Assembly (NCBI GenBank): GCA_020630805.1
Contig: JAHDIM010000004.1
Location: forward strand, 1-48,618
Source of the DNA: Anaerolineales bacterium
GTDB taxonomy: Bacteria; Chloroflexota; Anaerolineae; Anaerolineales; UBA6668
DNA: 48,618 nucleotides
Direction of reading: 5' to 3'
Under the pieces are notes generated by a model that saw only the letters and a program-made list of their open reading frames with translations, did not search any database and was not told where the DNA came from. Of this stretch, positions 26,364-36,307 are shown piece after piece. The position numbers and the translations under genes are program-made. Every line of letters begins with the position of its first letter. Position 1 is the first letter of the stretch.

Positions 26364-28259
26364 ATGACGAGAAAAGAACTGAGTGGCGATGTTTACTACC
26401 CAAGTGAAGACGTCGTCAATAACGCAAATATTCCCGATTATGACGCAGTCAATGAAAAAGCCGTCGCCGACTTAGCCGGATTTTGGGACGAAATTGCCCG
26501 CGAAAATTTTGAATGGTACTCCGACTGGCACACTACGCTAGATGATAGCAATGCCCCCTTCTACAAATGGTTTGTCGGCGGTGAAACCAACATCGTCCAC
26601 AACGCGCTGGATCGGCATATGTCGACTGCCACGCGCAACAAAGCTGCCATCATTTTTGAAGGCGAAGGCGGCGATGAACGCACCATCACATATCAACAAC
26701 TGAATCGATTAGTTTGTAAATTCGCCAATGTCCTGCGCAGTCAAGGCGTTGAAAAAGGCGATGTCGTCACCATCTACATGGGCTGTATTCCAGAAGCGGC
26801 TGTCGCCATGCTAGCCTGCGCTAAGATCGGTGCGATGCATTCTGTTGTATTCGGCGGGTTCTCAGCCGAGGCCTTATTAGGCCGCATCGATGACAGTAAA
26901 TCCAAGGTCTTGGTGACGTGTGATGGCGCTTGGCGGCGTGGCAATGTGGTCAATCTGAAGAAGATGGCGAACGCCGCAGCGAAGAAGTCCAAAACCATCG
27001 AAAAGATGATTGTGGTCAAGCGCACGGAAAACCGCGTGTACATGCAAGAAGGCCGTGACTTCTGGTATCACGACCTGATGGCCGACGCAGCAGACACCTG
27101 CGAAACCGCTCGGCTTTCAACCGAAGACAATCTCTTCATCTTGTATACCTCTGGCACCACAGGGCGTCCAAAAGCAATTTTGCACACCCATGGTGGCTAC
27201 ATGGTCTATACCGCGACGACGTTAAAATGGGTGTTTGATCTCAAAGACAACGATGTCTGGTGGTGTGCCGCAGATCCGGGGTGGATTACCGGCCACAGTT
27301 ACATTGTGTACAGTCCGCTCATCAATGGCGCGACCAGCATTATGTATGAAGGAACGCCAGACTTTCCTACGCCGGAACGCTGGTGGCAACTCATTCAAAA
27401 ATACGGCATCACCATTCTGTACACGTCTCCCACCGCAATTCGTGGACTGATGAAATACGGCAGTGACCGCCCTGCCAAATACGACCTTTCCAGCTTGCGC
27501 TTGCTAGGGTCAGTCGGTGAGCCGATCAATCCAGCGGCGTGGAAGTGGTATTACGAACATGTCGGTGGCAGCAACGCCCCAATCATGGATACGTGGTGGC
27601 AAACCGAAACTGGTGGTTTTATGATGACGCCATTGCCATCAGTCGGCCTAAAGCCTGGCTCAGCGACGCGTGGATTCCCCGGCATCTTGCCAGACGTGGT
27701 GGATAACGACGGCAACTCCGTCAAACCGGGAGAAGAAGGCACCTTGGTCATCAAAGGGCCGTGGCCAAGCATGCTGCGTACTATCTATGGCGATGACGAA
27801 CGCTACTTGAAGCAATACTGGAGCGCATTCAAAGAACAAGGCTGGTATTGCCCATCAGACAGCGCTAAGAAAGACGAAGATGGCTATATCTGGGTCATCG
27901 GTCGTCAAGATGATGTCATCAACGTTGCTGGGCACCGGCTAGGGACGGCAGAAATCGAAAGTGCATTGGTCAGCCATCCCGCTATAGCTGAAGCAGCCGT
28001 AGTTGGACTGCCGGACGAAATCAAAGGCACAGTCGTCAAAGCGTTCTGCATTTTGAACGAAGGCAATGAAGCCACAGACGAACTTGCGCAAGCCGTTCGG
28101 AACCACGTCGGTGTTGAAATCGGCGCGATTGCGAAACCAGCCGCCGTTGCATTCGTCAATGGTCTGCCAAAGACCCGCTCGGGCAAAATCATGCGGCGCG
28201 TGCTGAAAGCGCAAGAACTCGGTCAAGATGTAGGTGATCTTTCTACGCTGGCAGATTAG
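26364..28259 (+). CDS. acs: Acetyl-CoA synthetase (acetate/propionate-CoA ligase)
   Basis: SVVFGGFSAEAL, LYTSGTTGRPKAILHTHGGYM, DTWWQTETGG, VINVAGHRLGTAEIESALVSHP, PKTRSGKIMRRVLK. Confidence 0.93.
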   Translation: MTRKELSGDVYYPSEDVVNNANIPDYDAVNEKAVADLAGFWDEIARENFEWYSDWHTTLDDSNAPFYKWFVGGETNIVHNALDRHMSTATRNKAAIIFEGEGGDERTITYQQLNRLVCKFANVLRSQGVEKGDVVTIYMGCIPEAAVAMLACAKIGAMHSVVFGGFSAEALLGRIDDSKSKVLVTCDGAWRRGNVVNLKKMANAAAKKSKTIEKMIVVKRTENRVYMQEGRDFWYHDLMADAADTCETARLSTEDNLFILYTSGTTGRPKAILHTHGGYMVYTATTLKWVFDLKDNDVWWCAADPGWITGHSYIVYSPLINGATSIMYEGTPDFPTPERWWQLIQKYGITILYTSPTAIRGLMKYGSDRPAKYDLSSLRLLGSVGEPINPAAWKWYYEHVGGSNAPIMDTWWQTETGGFMMTPLPSVGLKPGSATRGFPGILPDVVDNDGNSVKPGEEGTLVIKGPWPSMLRTIYGDDERYLKQYWSAFKEQGWYCPSDSAKKDEDGYIWVIGRQDDVINVAGHRLGTAEIESALVSHPAIAEAAVVGLPDEIKGTVVKAFCILNEGNEATDELAQAVRNHVGVEIGAIAKPAAVAFVNGLPKTRSGKIMRRVLKAQELGQDVGDLSTLAD

Positions 28260-28282
28260 TCACCACCTAACGTACAAAATAC

Positions 28283-28317
28283 AAAAAGCACTGGACGCAA
28301 TGTTCGGTGCTTTTTTG
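28283..28317 (+). terminator. Rho-independent terminator after acs
   Basis: AAAAAGCACtggacgcaatgttcgGTGCTTTTTTG. Confidence 0.85.
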
Positions 28318-28334
28318 TTTGAACATAACAGCAG

Positions 28335-28430
28335 AAAATAATTAACCGCTAAATTGATAACGATTAATTGCTAACTGTGACGCCCCTCATTAGCCATTAA
28401 AAGTTATCCGTTTAGCCATTAATTATTAAA
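28335..28430. repeat. Intergenic inverted-repeat element, TTAATTGCTAAC family
   Basis: Left arm AATAATTAACCGCTAAATTGATAACGATTAATTGCTAACTG aligns to the reverse complement of the right arm, AATAATTAATGGCTAAACGGATAACTTTTAATGGCTAATG. Confidence 0.85.
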
Positions 28431-28573
28431 CAAGTGTTCACCTCGGTTAACTCGCACTCTCCACCCCTGCAACTTCCAAGCACACCGGAAGCCATTTCTC
28501 TATTGTCATTCGGCGCTACAATTCATTTCGCGCAACTGTAAAGATTTCATTGCGCGTTTTTTGAGTAGCAGCA

Positions 28574-30151
28574 TTGACCTTTCATAAACTTCAACCCCGC
28601 TATATAGTGCTCCAAATCTTGGCAGTTCTAATTGGCTTACTGTTGTTACTGCCCCCCATTTACATCCTAATTCGGGCCAGCGAAAGCATTCCTGACGCGG
28701 TCGATATTCTGACAAAATCATCGACGTTTTGGACGCTCATTCGCACCGTCGGATTGTCTGTTACTGTCACGGCACTCTCGACGCTTATCAGCATTCCACT
28801 GGCATGGCTTACAACCCGCGCACAGCTGCCGGGACGCCGAATTTGGGCCATTCTTTTGGCGCTGCCCTTGGTCATTCCAAGTTATGTGGGCGCTTACTTG
28901 TTTGTGTCGGTCTTTGGCCCACTTGGGATGATCAGCAGTTGGCTAGAGCCATTGGGAATAGAGGCTGTTCCCAATGTTTATAGCTTCTGGGGCACAGTCT
29001 TAGTGCTAACATTGATGAGCTACCCCTACGTGTTCTTGGCTACCCGCAATGCGCTCAACAATACAGATCCAGCCTTAGAAGAAGCCGCAAGATCTTTAGG
29101 GTACTCACCACTAGAAACGTTTCAAAAGATTGTCTTCCCACTAATCCGACCTGGGATTGCAGCTGGGGCATTGCTTGTTGCCCTGTATGTGCTGCGCGAT
29201 TTTGGCGCAGTTTCAGTGATGCGTTTCAACACGTTTACGCGCGTCATCTACATTCAATATCAATCCTTTCTTAGCCGTTCGCTAGCAGCCGCGCTCGCTA
29301 TTCCATTGATTGTGTTGACCCTGCTGCTTGTCACGGCCGAAATCCGCCTGCGCAGCCAGCATCGACAGCAGCACAAAGACAGTGGTGCACAACGCCCTGT
29401 CCATCTGCAAGCCTTAGGCGCATGGAAATGGCCTGCTCTCATTTACTGCTCAGTCATTGTCTTGCTTGGTCTCATTGTGCCAGCGGGCGGATTGCTGTAT
29501 TGGTTAATCCGTGGCGTCGCAAATGGCGAAGTCATTGGTAATCTGTGGAGCGCCGTCGGCAATACATTTGTCGCTGGTAGCGGTGCTGCAGTGTTGACAC
29601 TCTTCACTGCGCTGATTGTTGCCTTTCTGTCTGTCAACCGCAGTGAGACGTGGTTAGCGCGCACGCTAGAAAAAATTTCGTATGTCGGGTTCGCCCTGCC
29701 AGGAATTGTTGTCGCGTTGGCACTGGCATTCTTTGCAGTGCGCTACTCGCGTTTCTTATACCAATCACTCCCGATGTTGCTAATCGCCTACATGATTTTG
29801 TATATCCCACAGGCAGTCGGCACGTTGCGGACATCTTTATTACAAGTGCGCAAGAGTCTCAACGAAGCGTCACGCAGCTTAGGCTTCTCTGCATTTCTGA
29901 CTTTTTTACGCGTGACATTCCCCCTAATCCGCTCAGGTGTGTTTGCTGGGGGGGCCTTGGTGTTCTTAACTGTTGTGAAAGAATTGCCAGCTACTCTCCT
30001 CCTTAGTCCATTGGGCTTCCCAACGCTCGCAACGTTAGTGTGGGACAACGTCTCCGAGGCATTTTTTGCAAAAGCCGCCGCGCCAGCGCTTTTATTGATC
30101 TTAGTGTCATCTGTACCGATGGCAATTCTTACTTTCCGTGAACAACGCTAG
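28574..30151 (+). CDS. Fe3+-type ABC transporter permease (fused two-module, FbpB/FutB-like)
   Basis: 525 aa; two BPD_transp_1 EAA loops (EEAARSLGYSPLETFQKIVFPLIRPGI and NEASRSLGFSAFLTFLRVTFPLIRSG). Confidence 0.9.
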   Translation: MTFHKLQPRYIVLQILAVLIGLLLLLPPIYILIRASESIPDAVDILTKSSTFWTLIRTVGLSVTVTALSTLISIPLAWLTTRAQLPGRRIWAILLALPLVIPSYVGAYLFVSVFGPLGMISSWLEPLGIEAVPNVYSFWGTVLVLTLMSYPYVFLATRNALNNTDPALEEAARSLGYSPLETFQKIVFPLIRPGIAAGALLVALYVLRDFGAVSVMRFNTFTRVIYIQYQSFLSRSLAAALAIPLIVLTLLLVTAEIRLRSQHRQQHKDSGAQRPVHLQALGAWKWPALIYCSVIVLLGLIVPAGGLLYWLIRGVANGEVIGNLWSAVGNTFVAGSGAAVLTLFTALIVAFLSVNRSETWLARTLEKISYVGFALPGIVVALALAFFAVRYSRFLYQSLPMLLIAYMILYIPQAVGTLRTSLLQVRKSLNEASRSLGFSAFLTFLRVTFPLIRSGVFAGGALVFLTVVKELPATLLLSPLGFPTLATLVWDNVSEAFFAKAAAPALLLILVSSVPMAILTFREQR

Positions 30152-30153
30152 TC

Positions 30154-31203
30154 ATGACAACTACACCGCCGGTTATTGAATTCAAAAACGTCTCCAAAAC
30201 GTTCCCTAGTCGCGATGTGACAGCCGTTCACGATGTCTCATTCAAAGTGCAGGAAGGTGATCTTGTCATCGTGATTGGCCCTTCCGGTGCGGGAAAAACT
30301 ACCGTTCTCCGCTTGCTGGCTGGGTTTGAAGAACCAGATCAAGGTGAGATTTTGATCAATGGGAATGTGGTTGCGTCTAACCGCAAGTTAGTCCCGCCTG
30401 AAAAGCGTGGCATCGGCATGGTCTTTCAAGATTATGCTCTGTTTCCGCACCTGAATGTCGCGGACAATATTGCATTTGGGTTGCGCAAGGCCTCAAAACG
30501 GGAAAAGAAAGACCGGGTCTCCCGATTACTAGACCTGATTGGTTTACCAGGCATTGAAAAGGCATATCCCCACGAATTGTCAGGTGGGCAACAGCAGCGC
30601 GTCAGCATGGCTCGGGCCCTAGCCCCCAAACCTGTGCTCTTGCTCATGGATGAACCTTTCTCAAACGTCGATGCCGAACTGCGCACGCAACTGCGGGAGG
30701 AAGTGCGGGAGATCCTCAAGCATACAAACACGACTGCGTTGATGGTGACCCATGACCAGCAAGAGGCTAGCGAAATGGCGGACTATCTTGCGATTCTAAA
30801 AGACGGCCATCTTGAACAATGGGGTACCCCACACGACATTTACTGTAAGCCAGTGACAATGTTTATCGCCAACTTCTTTGGCGGCGGGATGCTCATTCCG
30901 GGCGTGGTCAATGGCGACATGATTGAATCAGAACTAGGATCAATTTCCGCACCGAACACGGTAAAAGATGGAGCCACGGTGAAATTGTCCGTGCGGTCAG
31001 AGAATATTCGACTAACCGCAAACGCGCATGGTGTCGCTAGCATTTATCAACGGCGCTACTGGGGTGGACACTACCATTACTCTATCAAGTTGGAGTCTGG
31101 GATGATGCTACAAGCAGCCCAAGATACCGAATCACCTTTTGACGTCGGACAACGCGTCGATGTTCAAGTCGATTTACAAGACATCAATATCTTTGAAGAG
31201 TAA
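30154..31203 (+). CDS. Fe3+-type ABC transporter ATP-binding protein (FbpC/FutC-like)
   Basis: GPSGAGKTTVLRLLAGFEEP, LSGGQQQRVSMARAL, LLLMDEPFSNVDAELR; 2 nt after the permease stop. Confidence 0.92.
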   Translation: MTTTPPVIEFKNVSKTFPSRDVTAVHDVSFKVQEGDLVIVIGPSGAGKTTVLRLLAGFEEPDQGEILINGNVVASNRKLVPPEKRGIGMVFQDYALFPHLNVADNIAFGLRKASKREKKDRVSRLLDLIGLPGIEKAYPHELSGGQQQRVSMARALAPKPVLLLMDEPFSNVDAELRTQLREEVREILKHTNTTALMVTHDQQEASEMADYLAILKDGHLEQWGTPHDIYCKPVTMFIANFFGGGMLIPGVVNGDMIESELGSISAPNTVKDGATVKLSVRSENIRLTANAHGVASIYQRRYWGGHYHYSIKLESGMMLQAAQDTESPFDVGQRVDVQVDLQDINIFEE

Positions 31204-31340
31204 GACTAACCACAGTTAACTCTGCATTTGCATCTGCACATCATTGCAGTTGACTATCCCTTTATTTTGAATAAACCATTAGGATTTGCAGCGCTCTTAT
31301 TTCCCCCCATAATTTCTACAATAAAAACAAACTGAAATTT

Positions 31341-31497
31341 TTCTTAACACGGATAGGGATGAACACGGATTCCTTTTGTAGAACAATTATCTATTGCACT
31401 TATGAGGATAGCCGTTTTATGAATTTCAGAATTGGAAATCGCCATAAATCTCCTAGTAAAAATATCCGTGTTCCTCCACATCCGTGTTAAGAATCAA
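31341..31497. repeat. Intergenic inverted-repeat element, AACACGGAT family
   Basis: TTCTTAACACGGATAGGGATGAACACGGAT ... ATATCCGTGTTCCTCCACATCCGTGTTAAGAA. Confidence 0.92.
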
Positions 31498-31533
31498 AAC
31501 TGGACCTAAATCGTTTCCCTATCGAGGAGAAAA

Positions 31534-32574
31534 ATGTCTACAAAAAATCTATTTACCATTTTGCTGGCTGGCCTAATGCTAGTTGTCTCTGCTTGTAGCA
31601 CTGCAGAAGCGCCAACTGAACCCGTTGAAACAGACAGTTTGGTCATTTACTCTGGCCGCAAGGAAAGCCTCGTTGGCCCATTGATTGAACAATTTGAAGC
31701 CGAAACAGGCATCAATGTTGAAGTTCGCTGGGGGAGCACAGGCGAAATCGCCGCCCTGCTCATGGAAGAAGGTGCGAACTCACCCGCCGATGTCTTCTTT
31801 GCGCAAGACCCAGGTGGGTTAGGTGCCGTTGCCAATGCTGGTTTGCTTCGTGAACTTCCAGCCGAGGTGCTCAATCAGGTGCCAGAAAATTTCCGTTCCA
31901 ATGACAACCAATGGATTGGCATTTCTGGCCGCGCCCGTGTGATTGCATACAACACTGACGCAATTAGCGATCCGGCGACTGAACTACCGCAAGATATTTG
32001 GGACTTTACAAACCCAGAGTGGAAAGGCCGCATTGGGTGGCCACCAACCAACGGTTCTTTTCAAGCCATGGTCACGGCGATGCGCGCCGAATGGGGCGAC
32101 GAAAAGACTCAAGAATGGCTGTTGGGGATCCAAGCGAATGAGCCCGTGGTGTATGAAAAGAACACACCGACTGTTGCCGGTGTTGGGGCGGGTGAAGTCG
32201 AAGTCGGGTTTGTCAACCACTACTATCTCTATCGATTTTTGGCTGAAGAAGGTGAAACCTTTGCGGCGCGCAATCACTTCTTAACTGGTGGTGGTCCAGG
32301 GTCCTTGTTGATGGTCGCTGGCGCGGGGATCATGGACAGCAGCGTGAATAGTATCAACGCTGAAAAGTTCATCAACTACATGCTGTCTGCTGATGGTCAA
32401 CAGTACTTCACCGACGCGACCTATGAATATCCAGTTATTGATGGCATCGCAACTGTTGATGGCCTGCCACCACTCGCTGACCTTAGTGGTAACGCGTTGG
32501 ATATTGATGTATCAGAATATTCTGACCTCGCTGGCACTGTGGAAATGCTCAGTGAATTGGGGATTTTGCCGTAG
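31534..32574 (+). CDS. Fe3+ ABC transporter substrate-binding lipoprotein (FbpA/FutA-like)
   Basis: Lipobox VVSACS; LVIYSGRKESLVGPLIEQFEAETGINVEVRWGSTGEIAALLMEEG...ADVFFAQDPGGLGAV. Confidence 0.9.
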   Translation: MSTKNLFTILLAGLMLVVSACSTAEAPTEPVETDSLVIYSGRKESLVGPLIEQFEAETGINVEVRWGSTGEIAALLMEEGANSPADVFFAQDPGGLGAVANAGLLRELPAEVLNQVPENFRSNDNQWIGISGRARVIAYNTDAISDPATELPQDIWDFTNPEWKGRIGWPPTNGSFQAMVTAMRAEWGDEKTQEWLLGIQANEPVVYEKNTPTVAGVGAGEVEVGFVNHYYLYRFLAEEGETFAARNHFLTGGGPGSLLMVAGAGIMDSSVNSINAEKFINYMLSADGQQYFTDATYEYPVIDGIATVDGLPPLADLSGNALDIDVSEYSDLAGTVEMLSELGILP

Positions 32575-32596
32575 GGTCTAGCGCATAATCTAAACA

Positions 32597-32650
32597 AAAA
32601 AGGCGGGCTTCTTCTCAAGACTTAGATCTCGAAAAGAAGCCCGCCTTTTG
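32597..32650. terminator. Bidirectional rho-independent terminator between fbpA-like and the convergent LysM-GSDH gene
   Basis: AAAAAGGCGGGCTTCTTCTC ... GAAAAGAAGCCCGCCTTTTG. Confidence 0.88.
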
Positions 32651-32670
32651 CTTATGACATAGCAGCAGTG

Positions 32671-34134
32671 TTATTGACCAACAATCTTATACACCGCACC
32701 ACCAATATAATCGAGCACATACACTTCACCAGCTTCATCTTCACCGAACGAGCTCACAAACAATCCAGACTCCGCTAAGGTAATTGTTTGTAAATCCCCA
32801 GGTGCAACTTCACGCAAACCCCAAATAGTGCCCGTGCAATAGTCACTGTATAAATATGTCCCAAACAAGCTTGGGAACTCTACACCACGATAGACATACC
32901 CGCCGGTCACTGAACACCCAAGGCTGTGGTCATATTCTGCAATTGGCGCAAGATATGGCGCTGGATCACACGTGCCTGCACCAGCGTAACAATGGTTGCC
33001 TTCAAGGACATTCCATCCTAGATTCAAGCCACCTACGCCGGCTGGGATGAGGCTAATTTCTTCATATTCATTCTGACCGACATCGGCAACAAACAAGTTA
33101 CCTGTCGCGCGGTCAAAACTAAAGCGCCAAGGGTTACGAAGGCCGGTCGCCCACACTTCAGGCGCTCCGCCGCCGTTGACATACGGATTTGAGGGTGGAA
33201 TTGCATACGTTCCAGACACATTGATGTCGATACGTAAAATCGCGCCGAATGGTGTGCTGGCATTTTGCCCGTGCCCGAGCGGGTCACCGCCACCGCCGCC
33301 GTCACCCAAGCCAAGGTATAGATATCCATCGGGGCCAAATGAGAGCTGCCCCCCATTGTGATTTACAAACGGCTGTGGAATTTGCAAGACAGTCTTTTGT
33401 GTGGCTGGGTCAATCAGGTTTGCATCTGTTGAGACCGTCCAACGTGCGACAACCGTATCGCCTGCTAAGTTTGAGTAATGCCCAAATACATAGCCGTTTT
33501 GCGCATAGTTAGGATGAAAAGCAAGGCCCAGAAAGCCTTTTTCGCTCGTGTTCCCCAACACTTGCTGATTGATATTCAAAAATGGTACTGGATTGATGAC
33601 ACCGTTTTCAACGATCCAAACAATGCCGCGTTGTTCAACAACAAATACCCGACCAGACTGATCACCAGCGTGTGTCAGGTAGACCGGATTTTGGAAGCCT
33701 GTAACAACAGGCAACAACCCTACAGACTGGCTAGCTGAAACTGGGAACTGAGGTACAGCAGGTAACGTTGGTTTTTCAGCAATGTTCCCTGTTGGCAATG
33801 GCGCAATGGTTGGTTCAGGTAATGGTGTCGGGATTGGCGGCGGATCAATGACCACCTGCGGATTAGGCAACGCATTTGAAACACCGGGTAAATTCAAGTG
33901 TTGTCCAACGTAAATCGCGTTGGGGTTTGTAATTTGCGGGTTAGCCGCTAATAGATCATCAACTGAAATCCCAAGATTTCGCGCGATTTTCGACAAAGAA
34001 TCGCCAGCTTGCACAACATACACATTGTTTTCAGCATCACCATGCTGCTGGCTCGCAGCAAAAGTGGTCCCGCCAATAAGCAATGCAACAATAACAATAA
34101 ACCACCACAGTCTAGGGGTGCGAATAGGTTTCAT
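32671..34134 (-). CDS. LysM domain + PQQ-type glucose/sorbosone dehydrogenase-like beta-propeller
   Basis: LysM VYVVQAGDSLSKIARNLGISVDDLLAANPQITNPNAIYVGQHLNLPG; GSDH VTGFQNPVYLTHAGDQSGRVFVVEQRG, GFLGLAFHPNY, FVNHNGGQLSFGPDGYLYLGLGDGGGGGDPLGHGQN, GLRNPWRFSFDRATG. Confidence 0.9.
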   Translation of the reverse strand: MKPIRTPRLWWFIVIVALLIGGTTFAASQQHGDAENNVYVVQAGDSLSKIARNLGISVDDLLAANPQITNPNAIYVGQHLNLPGVSNALPNPQVVIDPPPIPTPLPEPTIAPLPTGNIAEKPTLPAVPQFPVSASQSVGLLPVVTGFQNPVYLTHAGDQSGRVFVVEQRGIVWIVENGVINPVPFLNINQQVLGNTSEKGFLGLAFHPNYAQNGYVFGHYSNLAGDTVVARWTVSTDANLIDPATQKTVLQIPQPFVNHNGGQLSFGPDGYLYLGLGDGGGGGDPLGHGQNASTPFGAILRIDINVSGTYAIPPSNPYVNGGGAPEVWATGLRNPWRFSFDRATGNLFVADVGQNEYEEISLIPAGVGGLNLGWNVLEGNHCYAGAGTCDPAPYLAPIAEYDHSLGCSVTGGYVYRGVEFPSLFGTYLYSDYCTGTIWGLREVAPGDLQTITLAESGLFVSSFGEDEAGEVYVLDYIGGAVYKIVGQ

Positions 34135-34244
34135 ATTCCTCCATGAATAGAAATAGTGAAACTTTATTTTAGTGTTTGGACAATCTTCTGGCAGTTAGAA
34201 GTTGAGAAGTAGTGGTGGAGCGGAATAGAAATGCTCACATTGAG

Positions 34245-35987
34245 CTAAGACTTTTCAACACCGTACTGCACTTCATCGCTAAAGCGTGCTAAATCCGCTT
34301 CTTTCCCCATTACAATGAGCACATCGTGCAGCGCAAACTGATAGGTTGGCGCCGGATTCAGCTGTACTTGTTCCTGCGCTGCTTCAGTCGCAACCAAACC
34401 AATGACACTAATGCCATATTTATGGCGGATATCTAAATCCAACAGTGACTTGCCAATCCATGCGCTAGGGATTTCAATGCGTTTTGTGGCATAACCCGGA
34501 AGGATCTGCTTGCCGGTATAAGTTTCGCGCTGAGTGCGATAAATACTAGTGCGTTGCGCAAACAACAGTCCAAAGATCAATGTGACGAGCGATGGCACCA
34601 TGTAATTCGCCCCAAAGACCTCAGCAACAAACAACATCGCCGCCAAAGGCACATTGACAATGGATACCAATGCCCCCGCCATCGCAGGAATAATCAATAT
34701 TACTGGCGGCAGACCAAACAATACGGCAACAATCGTCGCGACCATTGTGCCGAAATACAATGATGGCACCAATAAACCCGCCGAACCGCCTGAGCCAATC
34801 GTTGCCAACGTTGCAAGCATTTTTGCAAATAGCGCAACAACTGCGACCGTGAGCGTCAGTTCTCCGGCCATTGCTGCCAAGATAGGTTCTTCACCGGGAC
34901 CAAGGACCAAGGCTGGCCCCGCATCGGTGAGATAGATCGCAATGATTGCGATGACCCCAGTAACAACTGCGCCAGTAATATGCCGGAGCCAAACATTCGG
35001 CTGCGCTTTGTGAAAAGCATTATCAAAGCTAACTTGAACACGTGAAAAGTAGAGGCTGACCAACGAGATAAGAATTGCAACGATGACAACCGCACCATAG
35101 TATTGTGGCGTATTGGGCGGATCGATCAAATTATCGACTTCAAAAATCGCAGTGTGCCCACCACTAAAAATACTGCTTAAGAAAAAGGCAACGAGGGCCG
35201 CGACCAGTGAAAACACCAGCTTCTCAATAATTGGTCGCCGCCGATACATCACTTCCGTCGCAAAGAACGCTGCCGCAAACGGTGCGCCCAAGAGCGTCGA
35301 TACCGCAGCTGCGATCCCGCTCAGTTGTGCCGTCTGGAGTTCATCTGGCTCTGAGTTTTGCCACCAGCCAGCAACACGTTGAAACAAGGTTCGGTTTTGG
35401 ACAGCATTTGGCACCCATGCACGCGGTTTGAACAATCCAGCCGCGACGCTTTCCCCAATCAAGGTGACACTTGCTTCTAGCCCCCCGCTGCCACCGGACC
35501 CTAACGTCGCGAGAGTAGCGAGAAACTTTCGAATTGCGAGCGAAAACGTTGGCAGTTCCCAACGCACATCAACGCCTTCTTTGCCAAGTAGCGTCTGTTC
35601 AAACTTGGGTTCCGCCGCGTAATACAAGGCGATTGCGCGTTCTAAGCCATCCCCTTCAACATCATTGAGTTCATGGATATGGTCATCATCCGCGCGATAG
35701 TGAACGGTACTGCTACGCCAATGCACAAAAAACGTTGTGATCATCGCACCTACAATCAGCGGGCCAAACATCCACCATACCGGCGCATGATCCAGCCAAT
35801 GAACAAGCTCATGAAACGCCCAGTGCACACTCGTTTTCAAAGCAAAGACAATCGCCCAGACCACTGCGCCAATCACAATTGCCTGTACCACTTGACGCCG
35901 TTCATTGGCGTCAAACATACTTGGTAATGATTGAACAACTGATAAATGTTTGATTGCTTGCCAGAATGGGCTGAGAATGCGTTGCAT
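34245..35987 (-). CDS. ClC-family chloride channel/antiporter with C-terminal RCK_C (TrkA-C) domain
   Basis: GSGGSGGLEASVTLIGES, GAPFAAAFFATEV, GSGGSAGLLVPSLYFG; C-term IEIPSAWIGKSLLDLDIRHKYGISVIGLV...FALHDVLIVMGKEADL. Confidence 0.9.
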   Translation of the reverse strand: MQRILSPFWQAIKHLSVVQSLPSMFDANERRQVVQAIVIGAVVWAIVFALKTSVHWAFHELVHWLDHAPVWWMFGPLIVGAMITTFFVHWRSSTVHYRADDDHIHELNDVEGDGLERAIALYYAAEPKFEQTLLGKEGVDVRWELPTFSLAIRKFLATLATLGSGGSGGLEASVTLIGESVAAGLFKPRAWVPNAVQNRTLFQRVAGWWQNSEPDELQTAQLSGIAAAVSTLLGAPFAAAFFATEVMYRRRPIIEKLVFSLVAALVAFFLSSIFSGGHTAIFEVDNLIDPPNTPQYYGAVVIVAILISLVSLYFSRVQVSFDNAFHKAQPNVWLRHITGAVVTGVIAIIAIYLTDAGPALVLGPGEEPILAAMAGELTLTVAVVALFAKMLATLATIGSGGSAGLLVPSLYFGTMVATIVAVLFGLPPVILIIPAMAGALVSIVNVPLAAMLFVAEVFGANYMVPSLVTLIFGLLFAQRTSIYRTQRETYTGKQILPGYATKRIEIPSAWIGKSLLDLDIRHKYGISVIGLVATEAAQEQVQLNPAPTYQFALHDVLIVMGKEADLARFSDEVQYGVEKS

Positions 35988-36112
35988 GGAGGTGGTTAGT
36001 GAGTTTGCACGTTAGTAGGTTGGTTAGTTGGGGCGTATTTTACTCGCAGTCTTGAGCAAACCACTAACAAACCAGCAAACTTACCAACCATCAAACTAAC
36101 AACCCACCCCAG
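35988..36112. repeat. Intergenic inverted-repeat element, GTTAGTTTGTTGGTTGG family
   Basis: GGTTAGTGAGTTTGCACGTTAGTAGGTTGGTTAG ... AACCACTAACAAACCAGCAAACTTACCAACCATCAAACTAAC. Confidence 0.82.
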
Positions 36113-36117
36113 AATCG

Positions 36118-36191
36118 AAAAACGGCTCAACCGGTTATCCAATTTTGCCGACTATAAGTCTGGCAGTTCGGTGATTTGTGGTCGAGCCGTT
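36118..36191 (-). terminator. Long branched hairpin downstream of dinB-like gene, possible terminator or structured RNA
   Basis: Outer stem AACGGCTC/GAGCCGTT; internal GCCgACT...AGTcTGGC hairpin; T5 run on the minus strand. Confidence 0.45.
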
Positions 36192-36307
36192 CTTCAGGAG
36201 GAGGAGAAGAAAGATGTTGTTTGTTGTCGCACCTTTAGTATGCCATCTCTCTACCCCAGAATAATTTGGGTTCCCTTGAGGAAAGATTGACAAAAGTTTG
36301 TTGCGGG

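Noticed and set aside
36118-36191. Possible tRNA from 74-nt length and closing stem
   Set aside because: Lacks TTCRA T-loop, D-loop GG context and a 7-nt anticodon loop; kept only as a structured element or terminator.
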